NCBI RefSeq assembly: GCF_902167145.1
Contig: NW_023366868.1
Span: 1-64,000, forward strand
Direction of reading: 5' to 3'
Source of the DNA: Zea mays
Lineage: Eukaryota > Streptophyta > Magnoliopsida > Poales > Poaceae
Length of the DNA: 64,000 nt
A model generated the notes under the pieces. That model ran no database searches. It had not been told where the DNA came from and was given only the letters and a program-made list of their open reading frames with translations. The translations under genes and the position numbers were made by a program. Shown one piece after another: positions 47,164-60,340 of this stretch; within the stretch, counting starts at the first letter, position 1; each line of letters starts with the position of its first letter.

Positions 47164-50100
47164 TGTAACGCCCTGAATTTGGGGGTAGAATTTTTTCTTC
47201 TTTTCTCTCACCAAATTCGGGCGTTACTCTCTTTTCTCTTTCCTCTTTTGCTCCTTCCTCCCAATTTCAAACCAGTATAGCGGCAGGTGTCCGTGTCATG
47301 TATAAACCAAAACCTAAGTGTCATGGGTGTTGCATCATGCCGAAGCACATTTCTTTGTCTGATGTTGAATGTTCGTCTCGTTCCGTTCCGGATTTCGGTT
47401 CGCGATTTAATTCCGTTTAGTGGTCGCGCTCGTCGTGGGTTCTCGATCCGCGAAGTGGCCCGGCCCAACCTAGCCCAGCCCAGCCGGCCCGGCCCACCCC
47501 GGCCTGCGCGCCCCTGGCGCCCAAAACCCCCCCATGCGCCCCCCTTCTCTCTCTCTCTCATTTGGATCTCCCGCGCAACAACCTCTCCTCTCCCTCTTCC
47601 ACCTCTCTCTCCCCGTGGTGCCCTAGGATTTGGAGATGGCGATCACCGGATTTTGGACCCCGAGGTGAGCTCCCCTCCCCTCCCCTTCTCCTCTCTCTCC
47701 CTCTCCCTCCTCTTCTTCCCCACGCGCGCCCTCCCTCTCCCCCTGCCCGCGCGCGACCCCGACCCCGACCCCGACCCCGGCGGCGCGGCGCCCGCTCGGC
47801 CCCTCCCCGCGCGCTCCCCGGCCCGCGGCGGCGCGGCTCCCGCTCGGCCCTCGGCGCGGCGACGCGGCCCCCGCCCGGCCCCTCGGCGCGGCGGCGCGGC
47901 TCCCCCGCCCGGTCTCCCTCCCCCCGCGGCGGCCCCGCCCGCTCGGCCTCCCCGGCGCGGCGGCTCCCGCCCGCTCGGCCTCCCCGCGGCGGCCCCGCCC
48001 GCTCGGCCCCTCCCCTGCCCGGCGCGGCGATCCCGCCCCCGCCTCTCCCCGCGGCGGCCCCGCCCGTCCCCGCTCCTGCCCGGCGCGGCGACCCCGTTCC
48101 CGCCCCTGCCCGCTCGCCCGCGGTGGCGCTCGGCCCCCTGCCCGCTCGCCCGCGGTGGCGCTCGGCCCCCGCTCGGCCCCTCCCCGCGGCGGCGCTCGGC
48201 GCCCGCCCTCGGCCTGCCCGCTCGGCCCCGGCCGGTTCAACCGCCCCGGCCCCAGCTCGCCCGCCCGTTCCCCCGTCCCGGCCTCGCCCGACCGTATCTT
48301 CGCTCGCCCGCGCTCGCGGTGATTATTCGTTAATTAGCGTGTTGCGTCGCGCGCTTCGCCGCGCGACGGATTTGTCTAAATTCAGATTCTATCTTGTGTT
48401 GCGTCGTGCGCTTCGTCGCGCGACGATCCATTTTTGTTTCAGGTTGTTTAAGGTGTAACGCCGCGTGTGTATTCACGCGACGTTCCACTTTGGACTCAGT
48501 TTAGTCGACGTATGCCGTCGTGCGCTTCGTCGCGCGACGTTTAACGTCTCCTCGTAACTAAGGTGAAGTGTCTCGTTGCGTGCTCGGTCGCGCGACGAGT
48601 CGTTAACTTCTTAATTTGTTTTAGAGAGCTTTGTCGCGCGTTTCGCCGCGCGACCATCTTTTTATTTATCTCCACCTGCTTATAATAATTAGACATGAAA
48701 CATGACTTTACTTTACGCTAAACATAGTGTCTACATTAAATTTCCGTCCATTAAGCGAGTGGTTAATTTATAATCATGTACCGTTATCGTTTCTCGACTG
48801 TCTTTTCCTCTTTCTCTCTTAACCGTACTCGCGAGCCTGCGTGGAACGTCTGTTTACTTATTGCATTCTATTGTATGGTGTACTGTTCTTTTGTATTAAA
48901 TGTGTGGATGTGTGTATGTTTGCGCTCGTATAGAGAACGATCCGGTTGACGAGCCCGAGGAACCCGCAGGAGAAGCCCCTGAGCAGTAGTCGTTTGGTGG
49001 AGGCAAGTGTCCCTTGACCTATCTATGTCCTATTCATTATTTAATTCACCTCCCGCTTCACACATTTATGCCTAAGGATTGACTAGCTTTTGTTATCCAT
49101 GTCCTTGTTCACCTATTCGGGTTGGATTATTACTGTTTAGCTTTATGCTATTGCTCAAACTCTAATCAATGAACATGATGAGATTATCTATGATACGCTG
49201 TTTTCCCTTCTTATGATGATGTTATACTTGTGGTCATCAAGGGGGCTCGAGCGGTTTCTCGAGTGCCTCTCCGTAAGGACCTGTTCTATGGATGACCGCC
49301 CGGGAAAACAGTGCAACCATGAGGGTGGAATGGGGTGCCCTTAGCTGAATAATTAGAGGATCCGGGGTGTAGTTCACTTAGCCGTCGTGCCGTCAATGGG
49401 GCTCGGTGTATGCGGCTCGCTCTGCCAAGTTTGGGTTCGCCCCTTGGGGAGGAGTGCGGTGCATTTAGGAAACCTAACGGGTGGCTACAGTCCCGGGGAA
49501 TCTTTGTAAAGGCTACGTAGTGATGCCCTGCTGGGTCACCTTGGTAGTGATCAATGGAGAGTCATGATCTCCAGGCAGAATGGGAATCACGGCTTGTGGG
49601 TAAAGTGCACAACCTCTGCAGAGTGTTTGAAAAACTGATATATCAGCCGTGCTCACGGTTATGAGCGGCCAAGGGAGCTCCAATGATTAGTGGTACTTGA
49701 TCAGAGATAGTTTGGTACAGGTGGTTATGAGATTGATGGTTTTGGTTATGATTATGATGCTGGTAAGTGGTACTCTTTCCGTTTGGAAAGGAGTACGTTT
49801 GGGTTAATAACTTGGGTTAATGCTAAAACTTGGCTTTCTACTAGTAAGTAATAATCTGACCAACTAAAAGCAACTGCTTGACTTATCCCCACATAAAGCT
49901 AGTCCACTACAGCCAAACAGGATGCTTGCTGAGTATGTTGATGTGTACTCACCCTTGCTCTACACACCAAACCCCCCCATCCCCAGGTTGTCAGCATTGC
50001 AACCACTGCTCAGGCGAAGATGAAGCTGTGGAAGGAGACTTCCAGGAGTTCCAAGATTACGACGAGTTCTAGGTGTGGGTTAGCGGCAACCCCCAGTCGG

Positions 50101-50328
50101 CTGCCTGTGAAGGCCGCGGTTATCTACGTTTCTTTTCCGCACTTTGATTTATTGTAAGAACTATATGGACGTCTCAGACGTATAATGTAATCGACTATTT
50201 CCCTTATTAATACTATTTTGAGCACTGTGTGATGATGTCCATGTTATGTAACTGCTGTGTACGTGAATAACTGATCCTGGCACGTACATGGTTCGCATTC
50301 GGTTTGCCTTCTAAAACCGGGTGTGACA
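47164..50328 (+). repeat. 3' long terminal repeat
   Basis: The LTR is 3165 bp, TGTAACGCCC to GGTGTGACA. By eye it differs from the 5' LTR at about 18 substitutions (roughly 13 transitions and 5 transversions) plus a few indels. The indels are a shorter CT run near 47547, absence of the second GGCCGGTTCAACCG unit near 48230, and an added A near 49145. The hairpin row, G-quadruplex motif and TATA-like site are all retained. No gene is called within it. Confidence 0.95.
48900..50072 (+). pseudogene. 3' LTR copy of the small acidic frame, broken
   Basis: The two putative exons (48900-49002 and 49987-50072) and the GC-AG splice sites are conserved. A CAG to TAG change at 48987-48989 stops the first exon in frame. 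The 5' LTR copy has CAG at that place. The acidic tail exon is otherwise unchanged. Confidence 0.35.
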
Positions 50329-50333
50329 TTGAT
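50329..50333. repeat. Target-site duplication, right copy (TTGAT)
   Basis: This is identical to the five bases before the 5' LTR. Removing the element and one copy restores a continuous knob monomer. Confidence 0.93.
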
Positions 50334-52523
50334 CATCGACCAGAGGCTCATACACCTCACCCCACATATGTTTCCTTGCCATAGATCACATTCTTGGATT
50401 TCTGGTGGAGACCATTTCTTGGTCAAAAATCCGTACGTGTTAGCCTTTGGTATTTTTGAAAATGGTCATTCATGGCTATTTTCGACAAAAATGGGGGTTG
50501 TGTGGCCATTGATCATCGACTAGAGGCTCATACACCTCACCCCTCATATGTTTCCTTGCCATAGATCACATTCTTGGATTTCTGGTGGAGACCATTTCTT
50601 GGTCAAAAATCCGTAGGTGTTAGCCTTCGGTATTATTGTAAATGGTCATTCATGGCTATTTTCGACAAAAATGGGGGTTGTGTGGCCATTGATCATCGAC
50701 CAGAGGCTCATACACCTCACCCCACATATGTTTCCTTGCCATAGATCACATTGTTGGATTTCTGGTGGAGACCATTTCTTGGTCAAAAATCCGTAGGTCT
50801 TAGCCTCTAGTATTATTGAAAATGGTCTCTCATGGCTATTTTCATAAAAATTGGGGGTTGTGTGGCCATTGAACATCGACCAGAGGCTCGTACACCTCAC
50901 CCCACATATGTTTCCTTGCCATAGATCACATTCTTGGATTTCTGGTGGAGACCATTTCTTGGTCAAAAATCCGTAGGTGTTAGCCTTCGATATTATTGAA
51001 AATGGTCGTTCATGGCTATTTTCGACAAAAATGGGGGTTGTGTGGCCATTGATCATCGACCAGAGGCTCATACACCTCACCCCACATATGTTTCCTTGCC
51101 ATAGATCACATTCTTGGATTTCTGGTGGAGACCATTTCTTGGTCAAAATTCCGTAGGTCTTAGCCTCTAATATTATTGAAAATGGTCGCTCATGGCTATT
51201 TTCATAAAAAAATGGGGGTTGTGTGGCCATTTATCATCGACTAGAGGCTCATAAATCTCACCCCACATATGTTTCCTTGCCATAGATCACATTCTTGGAT
51301 TTTTGGTGGAGACCATTTCTTGGTCAAAAACTCGTACGTGTTAGCCTTCGGTATTATTGAAAATGGTCGTTCATGGCTATTTTCGGCAAAATGGGGGTTC
51401 TGTGGCCATTGATCATCGACCAGAGGCTCATACACCTCACCCCACATATGTTTCCTTGCCATAGATCACATTCTTGGATTTCTGGTGGAGACCATTTCTT
51501 GGTCAAAAATCCGTAGGTGTTAGCCTTCGGTATTATTGAAAATGGTCGTTCATGGCTATTTTCGACAAAAATGGGGGTTGTGTGGCCATTGATCATCGAC
51601 CAGACGCTCATACACCTCACCCCACATATGTTTCCTTGCCATAGATCACATTCTTGGATTTCTGGTGGAGACCTTTTCTTGGTCCAAAATCCGTAGGTGT
51701 TAGCCTATAGTATTATTGAAAATGGTCGCTCATGGCTATTTTCAAGGTCGCTCATGGCTATTTTCATAAAAAATGGGGGTTGTGTGGCCATTTATCATCG
51801 ACTAGAGGCTCATACACCTCACCCCACATATGTTTCCTTGCCATAGATTACATTCTTGGATTTCTGGTGGAAACCATTTCTTGGTTAAAAACTCGTACGT
51901 GTTAGCCTTCGGTATTATTGAAAATGGTCATTCATGGCTATTTTCGGCAAAATGGGGGTTGTGTGGCCATTGATCGTCGACCAGAGGCTCATACACCTCA
52001 CCCCACATATGTTTCCTTGTCGTAGATCACATTCTTGGATTTCTGGTGGAGACCATTTCTTGGTCAAAAATCCGTAGGTGTTAGCCTTCGATATTATTGA
52101 AAATGGTCGTTCATGGCTATTTTCGACAAAAATGGGGGTTGTGTGACCATTGATCATCGAGCATAGGCTCATACACCTCACCCCACATATGTTTCCTTGC
52201 CATAGATCACATTCTTGGATTTCTGGTGGAGACCATTTCTTGGTCAAAAATCCGTAGGTGTTAGCCTTTGGTATTATTGTAAATGGTCATTCATGGCTAT
52301 TTTCGACAAAAATGGGGGTTGTCTGGCCATTGATCATCGACGAGAGGCTCATACACCTCACCCCACATATGTTTCCTTGCCATAGATCACATTCTTGGAT
52401 TTCTGGTGGAGACCATTTCTTGGTCAAAAATCCGTAGGTCTTAGCCTCTAGTATTATTGAAAATGGTCGCTCATGGCTATTTTCATAAAAAATGGGGGTT
52501 GTGTGGCCATTGATCATCGACCA
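50329..52523 (-). repeat. Knob 180-bp satellite array, block 3b (reverse orientation)
   Basis: This is the continuation of the reverse-orientation array that the retrotransposon interrupts, about 12 monomers. The frame of the satellite is kept across the insertion once the 5-bp target duplication is allowed for. Monomers with CCCAATTTTTATG near 50850 match the left-arm counterpart near 29900. The block ends at a polarity switch at 52523/52524. Confidence 0.95.
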
Positions 52524-52535
52524 AGCCATGAACGA
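52513..52535. other. Satellite polarity switch J3 (reverse to forward), copy of J1
   Basis: Reverse satellite GATCATCGACCA meets forward satellite AGCCATGAACGACC at 52523/52524. Reverse-complemented, about 70 bp around this point differ from J1 at only two bases. The same arbitrary mid-monomer breakpoint is therefore present twice. Confidence 0.9.
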
Positions 52536-55500
52536 CCATTTTCAAAAATACCAAAGGCTAACACGTACGGATTTTTGACCAAGAAATGGTCTCCACCAGA
52601 AATCCAAGAATGTGATCTATGGCAAGGAAACATATTTGGGGTGAGGTTTATGAACCTCTAGTCGATGAAAATGGCCACACAACCCCCATTTTTTATGAAA
52701 ATAGCCATGAGCGACCTTGAAAATAGCCATGAGCGACCATTTTCAATAATACTAGAGGCTAACACCTACGGATTTTAGACCAAGAAATGGTCTCCACCAG
52801 AAATCCAAGAATGTGATCTATCGCAAGGAAACATATGTGGGGTGAGGTGTATGAGCGTCTGGTCGATGATCAATGGCCACACAACCCCCATTTTTGTCGA
52901 AAATAGCCATGAACGACCATTTTCAATAATACCGAAGGCTAACACCTACAGATTTTTGACCAAGAAATGGTCCCCACCAGAAATCCAAGAATGTGATCTA
53001 TGGCAAGGAAACATATGTGGGGTGAGGTGTATGAGCCTCTGGTCGATGATCAATGGCCACACAACCCCCATTTTTGTCGAAAATAGCCATGAACGACCAT
53101 TTTCAATAATATCGAAGGCTAACACCTACGGATTTTTGACCAAGAAATGGTCTCCACCAGAAATCCAAGAATGTGATCTACGACAAGGAAACATATGTGG
53201 GGTGAGGTGTATGAGCCTCTGGTCAACGATCAATGGCCACAGAACCCACATTTTGCCGAAAATAGCCATGAGCGACCATTTTCAATAATATTAGAGGCTA
53301 AGACCTACGGATTTTTGACCAAGAAATGGTCTCCACCAGAAAACCAAGAATGTGATCTATGGCGAGGAAACATATGTGGGGTGAGGTGTATGAGCCTCTG
53401 GTCGATGATCAATGGCCACACAACCCCCATTTTTGTCGAAAATAGCCATGAACGACCATTTTCAATAATACCGAAGGCTAACACCTACGGATTTTTGACC
53501 AAGAAATGGTCTCCACCAGAAATCCAAGAATGTGATCTATGGCAAGGAAACATATGTGGGGTGAGGTGTACGAGCCTCTGGTCGATGATCAATGGCCACA
53601 GAACCCCCATTTTGCCGAAAATAGCCATGAACGACCATTTTCAATAATACCGAAGGCTAACACCTACGGATTTTTGACCAAGAAATGGTCTCCACCAGAA
53701 ATCAAAGAATGTGATCTATGGCAAGGAAACATATGTGGGGTGAGGTGTACGAGCCTCTGGTCGATGATCAATGGCCACAGAACCCCCATTTTGCCGAAAA
53801 TAGCCATGAACGACCATTTTCAATAATACCGAAGGCTAACACGTACGAGTTTTTGACCAAGAAATGGTCTCCACCAGAAATCCAAGAATGTGATCTATGG
53901 CAAGGAAACATATGTGGGGTGAGGTGTATGAGCCTCTGGTCGATGATCAATGGCCACACAACCCCCATTTTTGTCGAAAATAGCCATGAACGACCATTTT
54001 CAATAATATCGAAGGCTAACACCTACGGTTTTTTGACCAAGAAATGGTCTCCACCAGAAATCCAAGAATGTGATCTACGACAAGGAAACATATGTGGGGT
54101 GAGGTGTATGAGCCTCTGGTAGACGATCAATGGCCACACAACCCCCATTTTGCCGAAAATAGCCATGAATGACCATTTTCAATAATACCGAAGGCTAACA
54201 CGTACGCGTTTTTAACCAAGAAATGGTTTCCACCAGAAATCCAAGAATGTAATCTATGGCAAGGAAACATATGTGGGGTGAGGTTTATGAGCCTCTAGTC
54301 GATGATAAATGGCCACACAACCCCCATTTTTTAATGAAAATAGCCATGAGCGACCTTGAAAATAGCCATGAGCGACCATTTTCAATAATACTAGAGGCTA
54401 ACACCTACGGATTTTAGACCAAGAAATGGTCTCCACCAGAAATCCAAGAATGTGATCTATGGCAAGGAAACAAATGTGGGGTGAGGTGTATGAGCGTCTG
54501 GTCGATGATCAATGGCCACACAACCCCCATTTTTGTCGAAAATAGCCATGAACGACCATTTTCAATAATACCGAAGGCTAACACCTACGGATTTTTGACC
54601 AAGAAATGGTCTCCACCAGAAATCCAAGAATGTGATCTATGGCAAGGAAACATATGTGGGGTGCGTGTATGAGCCTCTAGTCGATGATCAATGGCCACAC
54701 AACCCCCATTTTGCCGAAAATAGCCATGAACGACCATTTTCAATAATACCGAAGGCTAACACGTACGAGTTTTTAACCAAGAAATGGTCTCCACCAGAAA
54801 TCCAAGAATGTGATTTATGGCAAGGAAACATATGTGGGGTGAGGTTTATGAGCCTCTAGGTGATGATAAATGGCCACACAACCCCCATTTTTTATGAAAA
54901 TAGCCATGAGCGACCATTTTCAATAATACTAGAGGCTAAGACCTACGGATTTTAGACCAAGAAATGGTCTCCACCAGAAATCCAAGATTGTGATCTATGG
55001 CAAGGAAACATATGTGGGGTGAGGTGTATGAGCATCTGGTCGATGATCAATGGCCACACACCCCCATTTTTGTCGAAAATAGCCATGAACGACCATTTTC
55101 AATAATACTGAAGGCTAACACCTACGGATTTTTGACCAAGAAATGGTCTCCACCAGAAATCCAAGAATGTGATCTATGGCAAGGAAACATATGTGGGGTG
55201 AGGTGTATGAGCCTCTAGTCGATGATCAATGGCCACACAACCCCCATTTTTGTCGAAAATAGCCATGAACGACCATTTTCAATAATACCGAAGGCTAACA
55301 CCTACGGATTTTTGACCAAGAAATGGTCTCCACCAGAAATCCAAGAATGTGATCTATGGCAAGGAAACATATGTGGGGTGAGGTGTATGAGCCTCTGGTC
55401 GATGATCAATGGCCACACAACCCCCATTTTGCCGAAAATAGCCATGAATGACCATTTTCAATAATACCGAAGGCTAACACGTACGAGTTTTTAACCAAGA

Positions 55501-57016
55501 AATGGTTTCCACCAGAAATCCAAGAATGTAATCTATGGCAAGGAAACATATGTGGGGTGAGGTTTATGAGCCTCTAGTCGATGATAAATGGCCACACAAC
55601 CCCCATTTTTTATGAAAATAGCCATGAGCGACCTTGAAAATAGCCATGAGCGACCATTTTCAATAATACTAGAGGCTAACACCTACGGATTTTAGACCAA
55701 GAAATGGTCTCCACCAGAAATCCAAGAATGTGATCTATGGGAAGGAAACATATGTGGGGTGAGGTGTATGAGCGTCTGGTCGATGATCAATGGCCACACA
55801 ACCCCCATTTTTGTCGAAAATAGCCATGAACGACCATTTTCAATAATACCGAAGGCTAACACCTACGGATTTTTGACCAAGAAATGTCTGCACCAGAAAT
55901 CCAAGAATGTGATCTATGGCAAGGAAACATATGTGGGGTGAGGTGTATGAGCCTCTAGTCGATGATCAATGGCCACACAACCCCCATTTTTGTCGAAAAT
56001 AGCCATGAATGACCATTTTCAAAAATACCAAAGGCTAACACGTACGGATTTTTAACCAAGAAATGGTCTCCACCAGAAATCCAAGAATGTGATCTATGGC
56101 AAGGAAACATATGTGGGGTGAGGTGTACGAGCCTCTGGTTGATGATCAATGGCCACAAAACCCCCATTTTGCCGAAAATAGCCATGAATGACCATTTTCA
56201 ATAATACCGAAGGCTAACACGTACGAGTTTTTAACCAAGAAATGGTTTCCACCAGAAATCCAAGAATGTAATCTATGGCAAGGAAACATATGTGGGGTGA
56301 GGTTTATGAGCCTCTAGTAGATGATAAATGGCCACACAACCCCCATTTTTTTTGAAAATAGCCATGAGCGACCTTGAAAATAGCCATGAGCGACCATTTT
56401 CAATAATACTAGAGGCTAACACCTACGGATTTTAGAACAAGAAATGGTCTCCACCAGAAATCCAAGAATGTGATCTATGGCAAGGAAACATATGTGGGGT
56501 GAGGTGTATGAGCGTCTGGTCGATGATCAATGGCCACACAACCCCCATTTCTGTCGAAAATAGCCATGAACGACCATTTTCAATAATACCGAAGGCTAAC
56601 GCCTACGGATTTTTGACCAAGAAATGGTCTCCACCAGAAATCCAAGAATGTGATCTATGGCAAGGAAACATATGTGGGGTGAGGTGTATGAGCCTCTGGT
56701 CGACGATCAATGGCCACACAACCCTAATTTTTGTCGAAAATAGCCATGAACGACCATTTTCAATGACACTGAAGGCTAACACCTACGGATTTTTGACCAA
56801 GAAATGGTCTCCACCATAAATCCAAGAATGTGATCTATGGCAAGGAAACATATGTTTAGTGAGGTGTATGAGCCTCTGGTCGAAGATCAATGGCCACACA
56901 ACCCCCATTTTTGTCGAAAATAGCCATGAATGACCATTTTCAAAAATACCAAAGGCTAACACGTACGGATTTTTGACCAAGAAATGGTCTCCACCAGAAA
57001 TCCAAGAATGTGATCT

Positions 57017-58310
57017 ATGGCAAGGAAACATATGTGGGGTGAGGTGTACGAGCCTCTGGTCGATAATGAATGGCCACACAACCCGCATTTTGCCGAAAAT
57101 AGCCATGAACGACCATTTTCAATAATACCGAAGGCTAACACGTACGAGTTTTTAACCAAGAAATGGTCTCCACCAGAAATCCAAGAATATGATCTATAGC
57201 AAGGAAACATATGTGGGGCGAGGTTTATGAGCCTCTAGTCGATGATAAATGGCCACACAACCCCCATTTTTTATGAAAATAGCCATGAGCGACCTTGAAA
57301 ATAGCCATGAGCGACCATTTTCAATAATACTAGAGGCTAACACCTATGGATTTTAGACCAAGAAATGGTCTCCACCAGAAATCCAAGAATGTGATCTATG
57401 GCAAGGAAACATATGTGGGGTGAGGTGTATGAGCGTCTGGTCGATGATCAATGGCCACACAACCCCCATTTTTGTCGAAAATAGCCATGAACGACCATTT
57501 TCAATAATACCGAAGGCTAACACCTACGGATTTTTGACCAAGAAATGGTCTCCACCAGAAATCCAAGAATGTGATCTATGGCAAGGAAACATATGTGGGG
57601 TGAGGTGTATGAGCCTCTGGTCGATGATCAATGGCCACACAACCCCCATTTTTGTCGAAAATAGCCATGAACGACCATTTTCAATAATACCGAAGGCTAA
57701 CACCTACGGATTTTTGACCAAGAAATGGTCTCCACCAGAAATCCAAGAATGTGATCTATGGCAAGGAAACATATGTGGGGTGAGGTGTATGAGCCTCTGG
57801 TCGACGATCAATGGCCACACAACCCTAATTTTTGTCGAAAATAGCCATGAACGACCATTTTCAATGACACTGAAGGCTAACACCTACGGATTTTTGACCA
57901 AGAAATGGTCTCCACCATAAATCCAAGAATGTGATCTATGGCAAGGAAACATATGTGTAGTGAGGTGTATGAGCCTCTGGTCGAAGATCAATGACCACAC
58001 AACCCCCATTTTTGTCGAAAATAGCCATGAATGACCATTTTCAAAAATACCAAAGGCTAACACGTACGGATTTTTGACCAAGAAATGGTCTCCACCAGAA
58101 ATCCAAGAATGTGATCTATGGCAAGGAAACATATGTGGGGTGAGGTGTACGAGCCTCTGGTCGATAATGAATGGCCACACAACCCCCATTTTGCCGAAAA
58201 TAGCCATGAACGACCATTTTCAATAATACCGAAGGCTAACACGTACGAGTTTTTAACCAAGAAATGGTCTCCACCAGAAATCCAAGAATGTGATCTATAG
58301 CAAGGAAACA
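57017..58310 (+). repeat. Two-copy 1101-bp higher-order repeat (right arm)
   Basis: The monomer carrying the rare GATAATGAATGGCC appears at about 57062 and 58163, inside blocks offset by 1101 bp. That length fits six monomers, one of them 202 bp. Both copies share the GGGGCGAGG variant at about 57217 and 58317. The left-arm counterpart of this block lies around 24976-25197. Confidence 0.7.
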
Positions 58311-60340
58311 TATGTGGGGCGAGGTTTATGAGCCTCTAGTCGATGATAAATGGCCACACAACCCCCATTTTTTATGAAAATAGCCATGAGCGACCTTGAA
58401 AATAGCCATGAGCGACCATTTTCAATAATACTAGAGGCTAACACCTATGGATTTTGGACCAAGAAATGGTCTCCACCAGAAATCCAAGAATGTGATCTAT
58501 GGCAAGGAAACATATGTGGGGTGAGGTGTATGAGCGTCTGGTCGATGATCAATGGCCACACAACCCCCATTTTTGTCGAAAATAGCCATGAACGACCATT
58601 TTCAATAATACCGAAGGCTAACACCTACGGATTTTTGACCAAGAAATGGTCTCCACCAGAAATCCAAGAATGTGATCTATGGCAAGGAAACATATGTGGG
58701 GTGAGGTGTATGAGCCTCTGGTCGATGATCAATGGCCACACAACCCCCATTTTTGTCGAAAATAGCCATGAACGACCATTTTCAATAATACCGAAGGCTA
58801 ACACCTACGGATTTTTTACCAAGAAATGGTCTCCACCAGAAATCCAAGAATGTGATCTATGGCAAGGAAACATATGTGGGGTGAGGTGTATGAGCGTCTG
58901 GTCGATGATCAATGGCCACACAACCCCCATTTTTGTCGAAAATAGCCATGAATGACCACTTACAATAATACCGAAGGCTAACACCTACGGATTTTTGACC
59001 AAGAAATGGTCTCCACCAGAAATCCAAAAATGTGATCTATGGAAAGGAAACATATGTGGGGTGAGGTGTACGAGCCTCTGGTCGATGATCAATGGACACA
59101 GAACCCCCATTTTGCCGTAAATAGCCATGAACGACCATTTTCAATAATACCGAAGGCTAACACGTACGAGTTTTTGACCAAGAAATGGTCTCCACCAAAA
59201 ATCCAAGAATGTGATCTATGGCAAGGAAACATATGTGGGGTGAGGTGTATGAGCGTCTGGTCGATGATCAATGGCCACACAACCGCCATTTTTGTCGAAA
59301 ATAGCCATGAATGACCATTTACAATAATACCGAAGGCCAACACCTACGGATTTTTGACCAAGAAATGGTCTCCACCAGAAATCCAAGAATGTGATCTATG
59401 GCAAGGAAACATATGTGGGGTGAGGTGTATGAGCCTCTGGTCGACGATCAATGGCCACACAACCCTAATTTTTGTCGAAAAGAGCCATGAACGACCATTT
59501 TCAATGACACTGAAGGCTAACACCTACGGATTTTTGACCAAGAAATGGTCTCCACCATAAATCCAAGAATGTGATCTATGGCAAGGAAACATATGTGGGG
59601 TGAGGTGTATGAGCCTCTGGTCGATGATCAATGGCCACACAACCCCCATTTTTGTCGAAAATAGCCATGAATGACCATTTACAATAATACCGAAGGCTAA
59701 CACCTACGGATTTTTGACCAAGAAAAGGTCTCCACCAGAAATCCAAGAATGTGATCTATGGCAAGGAAACATATGTGGGGTGAGGTGTATGAGCCTATGG
59801 TCGATGATCAATGGCCACACAACCCCCATTTTTGTCGAAAATAGCCATGAACGACCATTTTCAATAATATCGAAGGCTAACACCTACGGATTTTTGACCA
59901 AGAAATGGTCTCCACCAGAAATCCAAGAATGTGATCTACGACAAGGAAACATATGTGGGGTGAGGTGTATGAGCCTCTGGTCGACGATCAATGGCCACAC
60001 AACCCCCATTTTGCCGAAAATAGCCATGAATGACCATTTTCAATAATACCGAAGGCTAACACGTACGAGTTTTTAACCAAGAAATGGTTTCCACCAGAAA
60101 TCCAAGAATGTAATCTATGGCAAGGAAACATATGTGGGGTGAGGTTTATGAGCCTCTAGTCGATGATAAATGGCCACACAACCCCCATTTTTTATGAAAA
60201 TAGCCATGAGCGACCTTGAAAATAGCCATGAGCGACCATTTTCAATAATACTAGAGGCTAACACCTACGGATTTTAGACCAAGAAATGGTCTCCACCAGA
60301 AATCCAAGAATGTGATCTATGGCAAGGAAACATATGTGGG

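Larger units (their letters stand above)
37693..50328 (+). mobile_element. Complete Ty3/gypsy chromovirus LTR retrotransposon (Tekay/Del-like)
   Basis: This 12,636-bp element has LTRs of 3190 and 3165 bp bounded by TG...CA. It also has a target duplication, a primer binding site, a polypurine tract, an accessory ORF and a gag-pol frame. The domain order protease, RT, RNase H, integrase, then chromodomain is that of Ty3/gypsy chromoviruses. The long LTRs and chromodomain type suggest the Tekay/Del lineage, which is an inference from the family. I cannot name the maize family with certainty. The copy is structurally complete but has a premature stop and probable loss of RNase H function, so it may no longer be autonomous. 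It sits in only one arm of the satellite palindrome. Confidence 0.95.

Noticed and set aside
47287..48458. 348- and 298-codon frames in the 3' LTR GC-rich core
   Set aside because: These are the same low-complexity frames as in the 5' LTR. The downstream frame differs because of indels, which would not be tolerated in a real gene.
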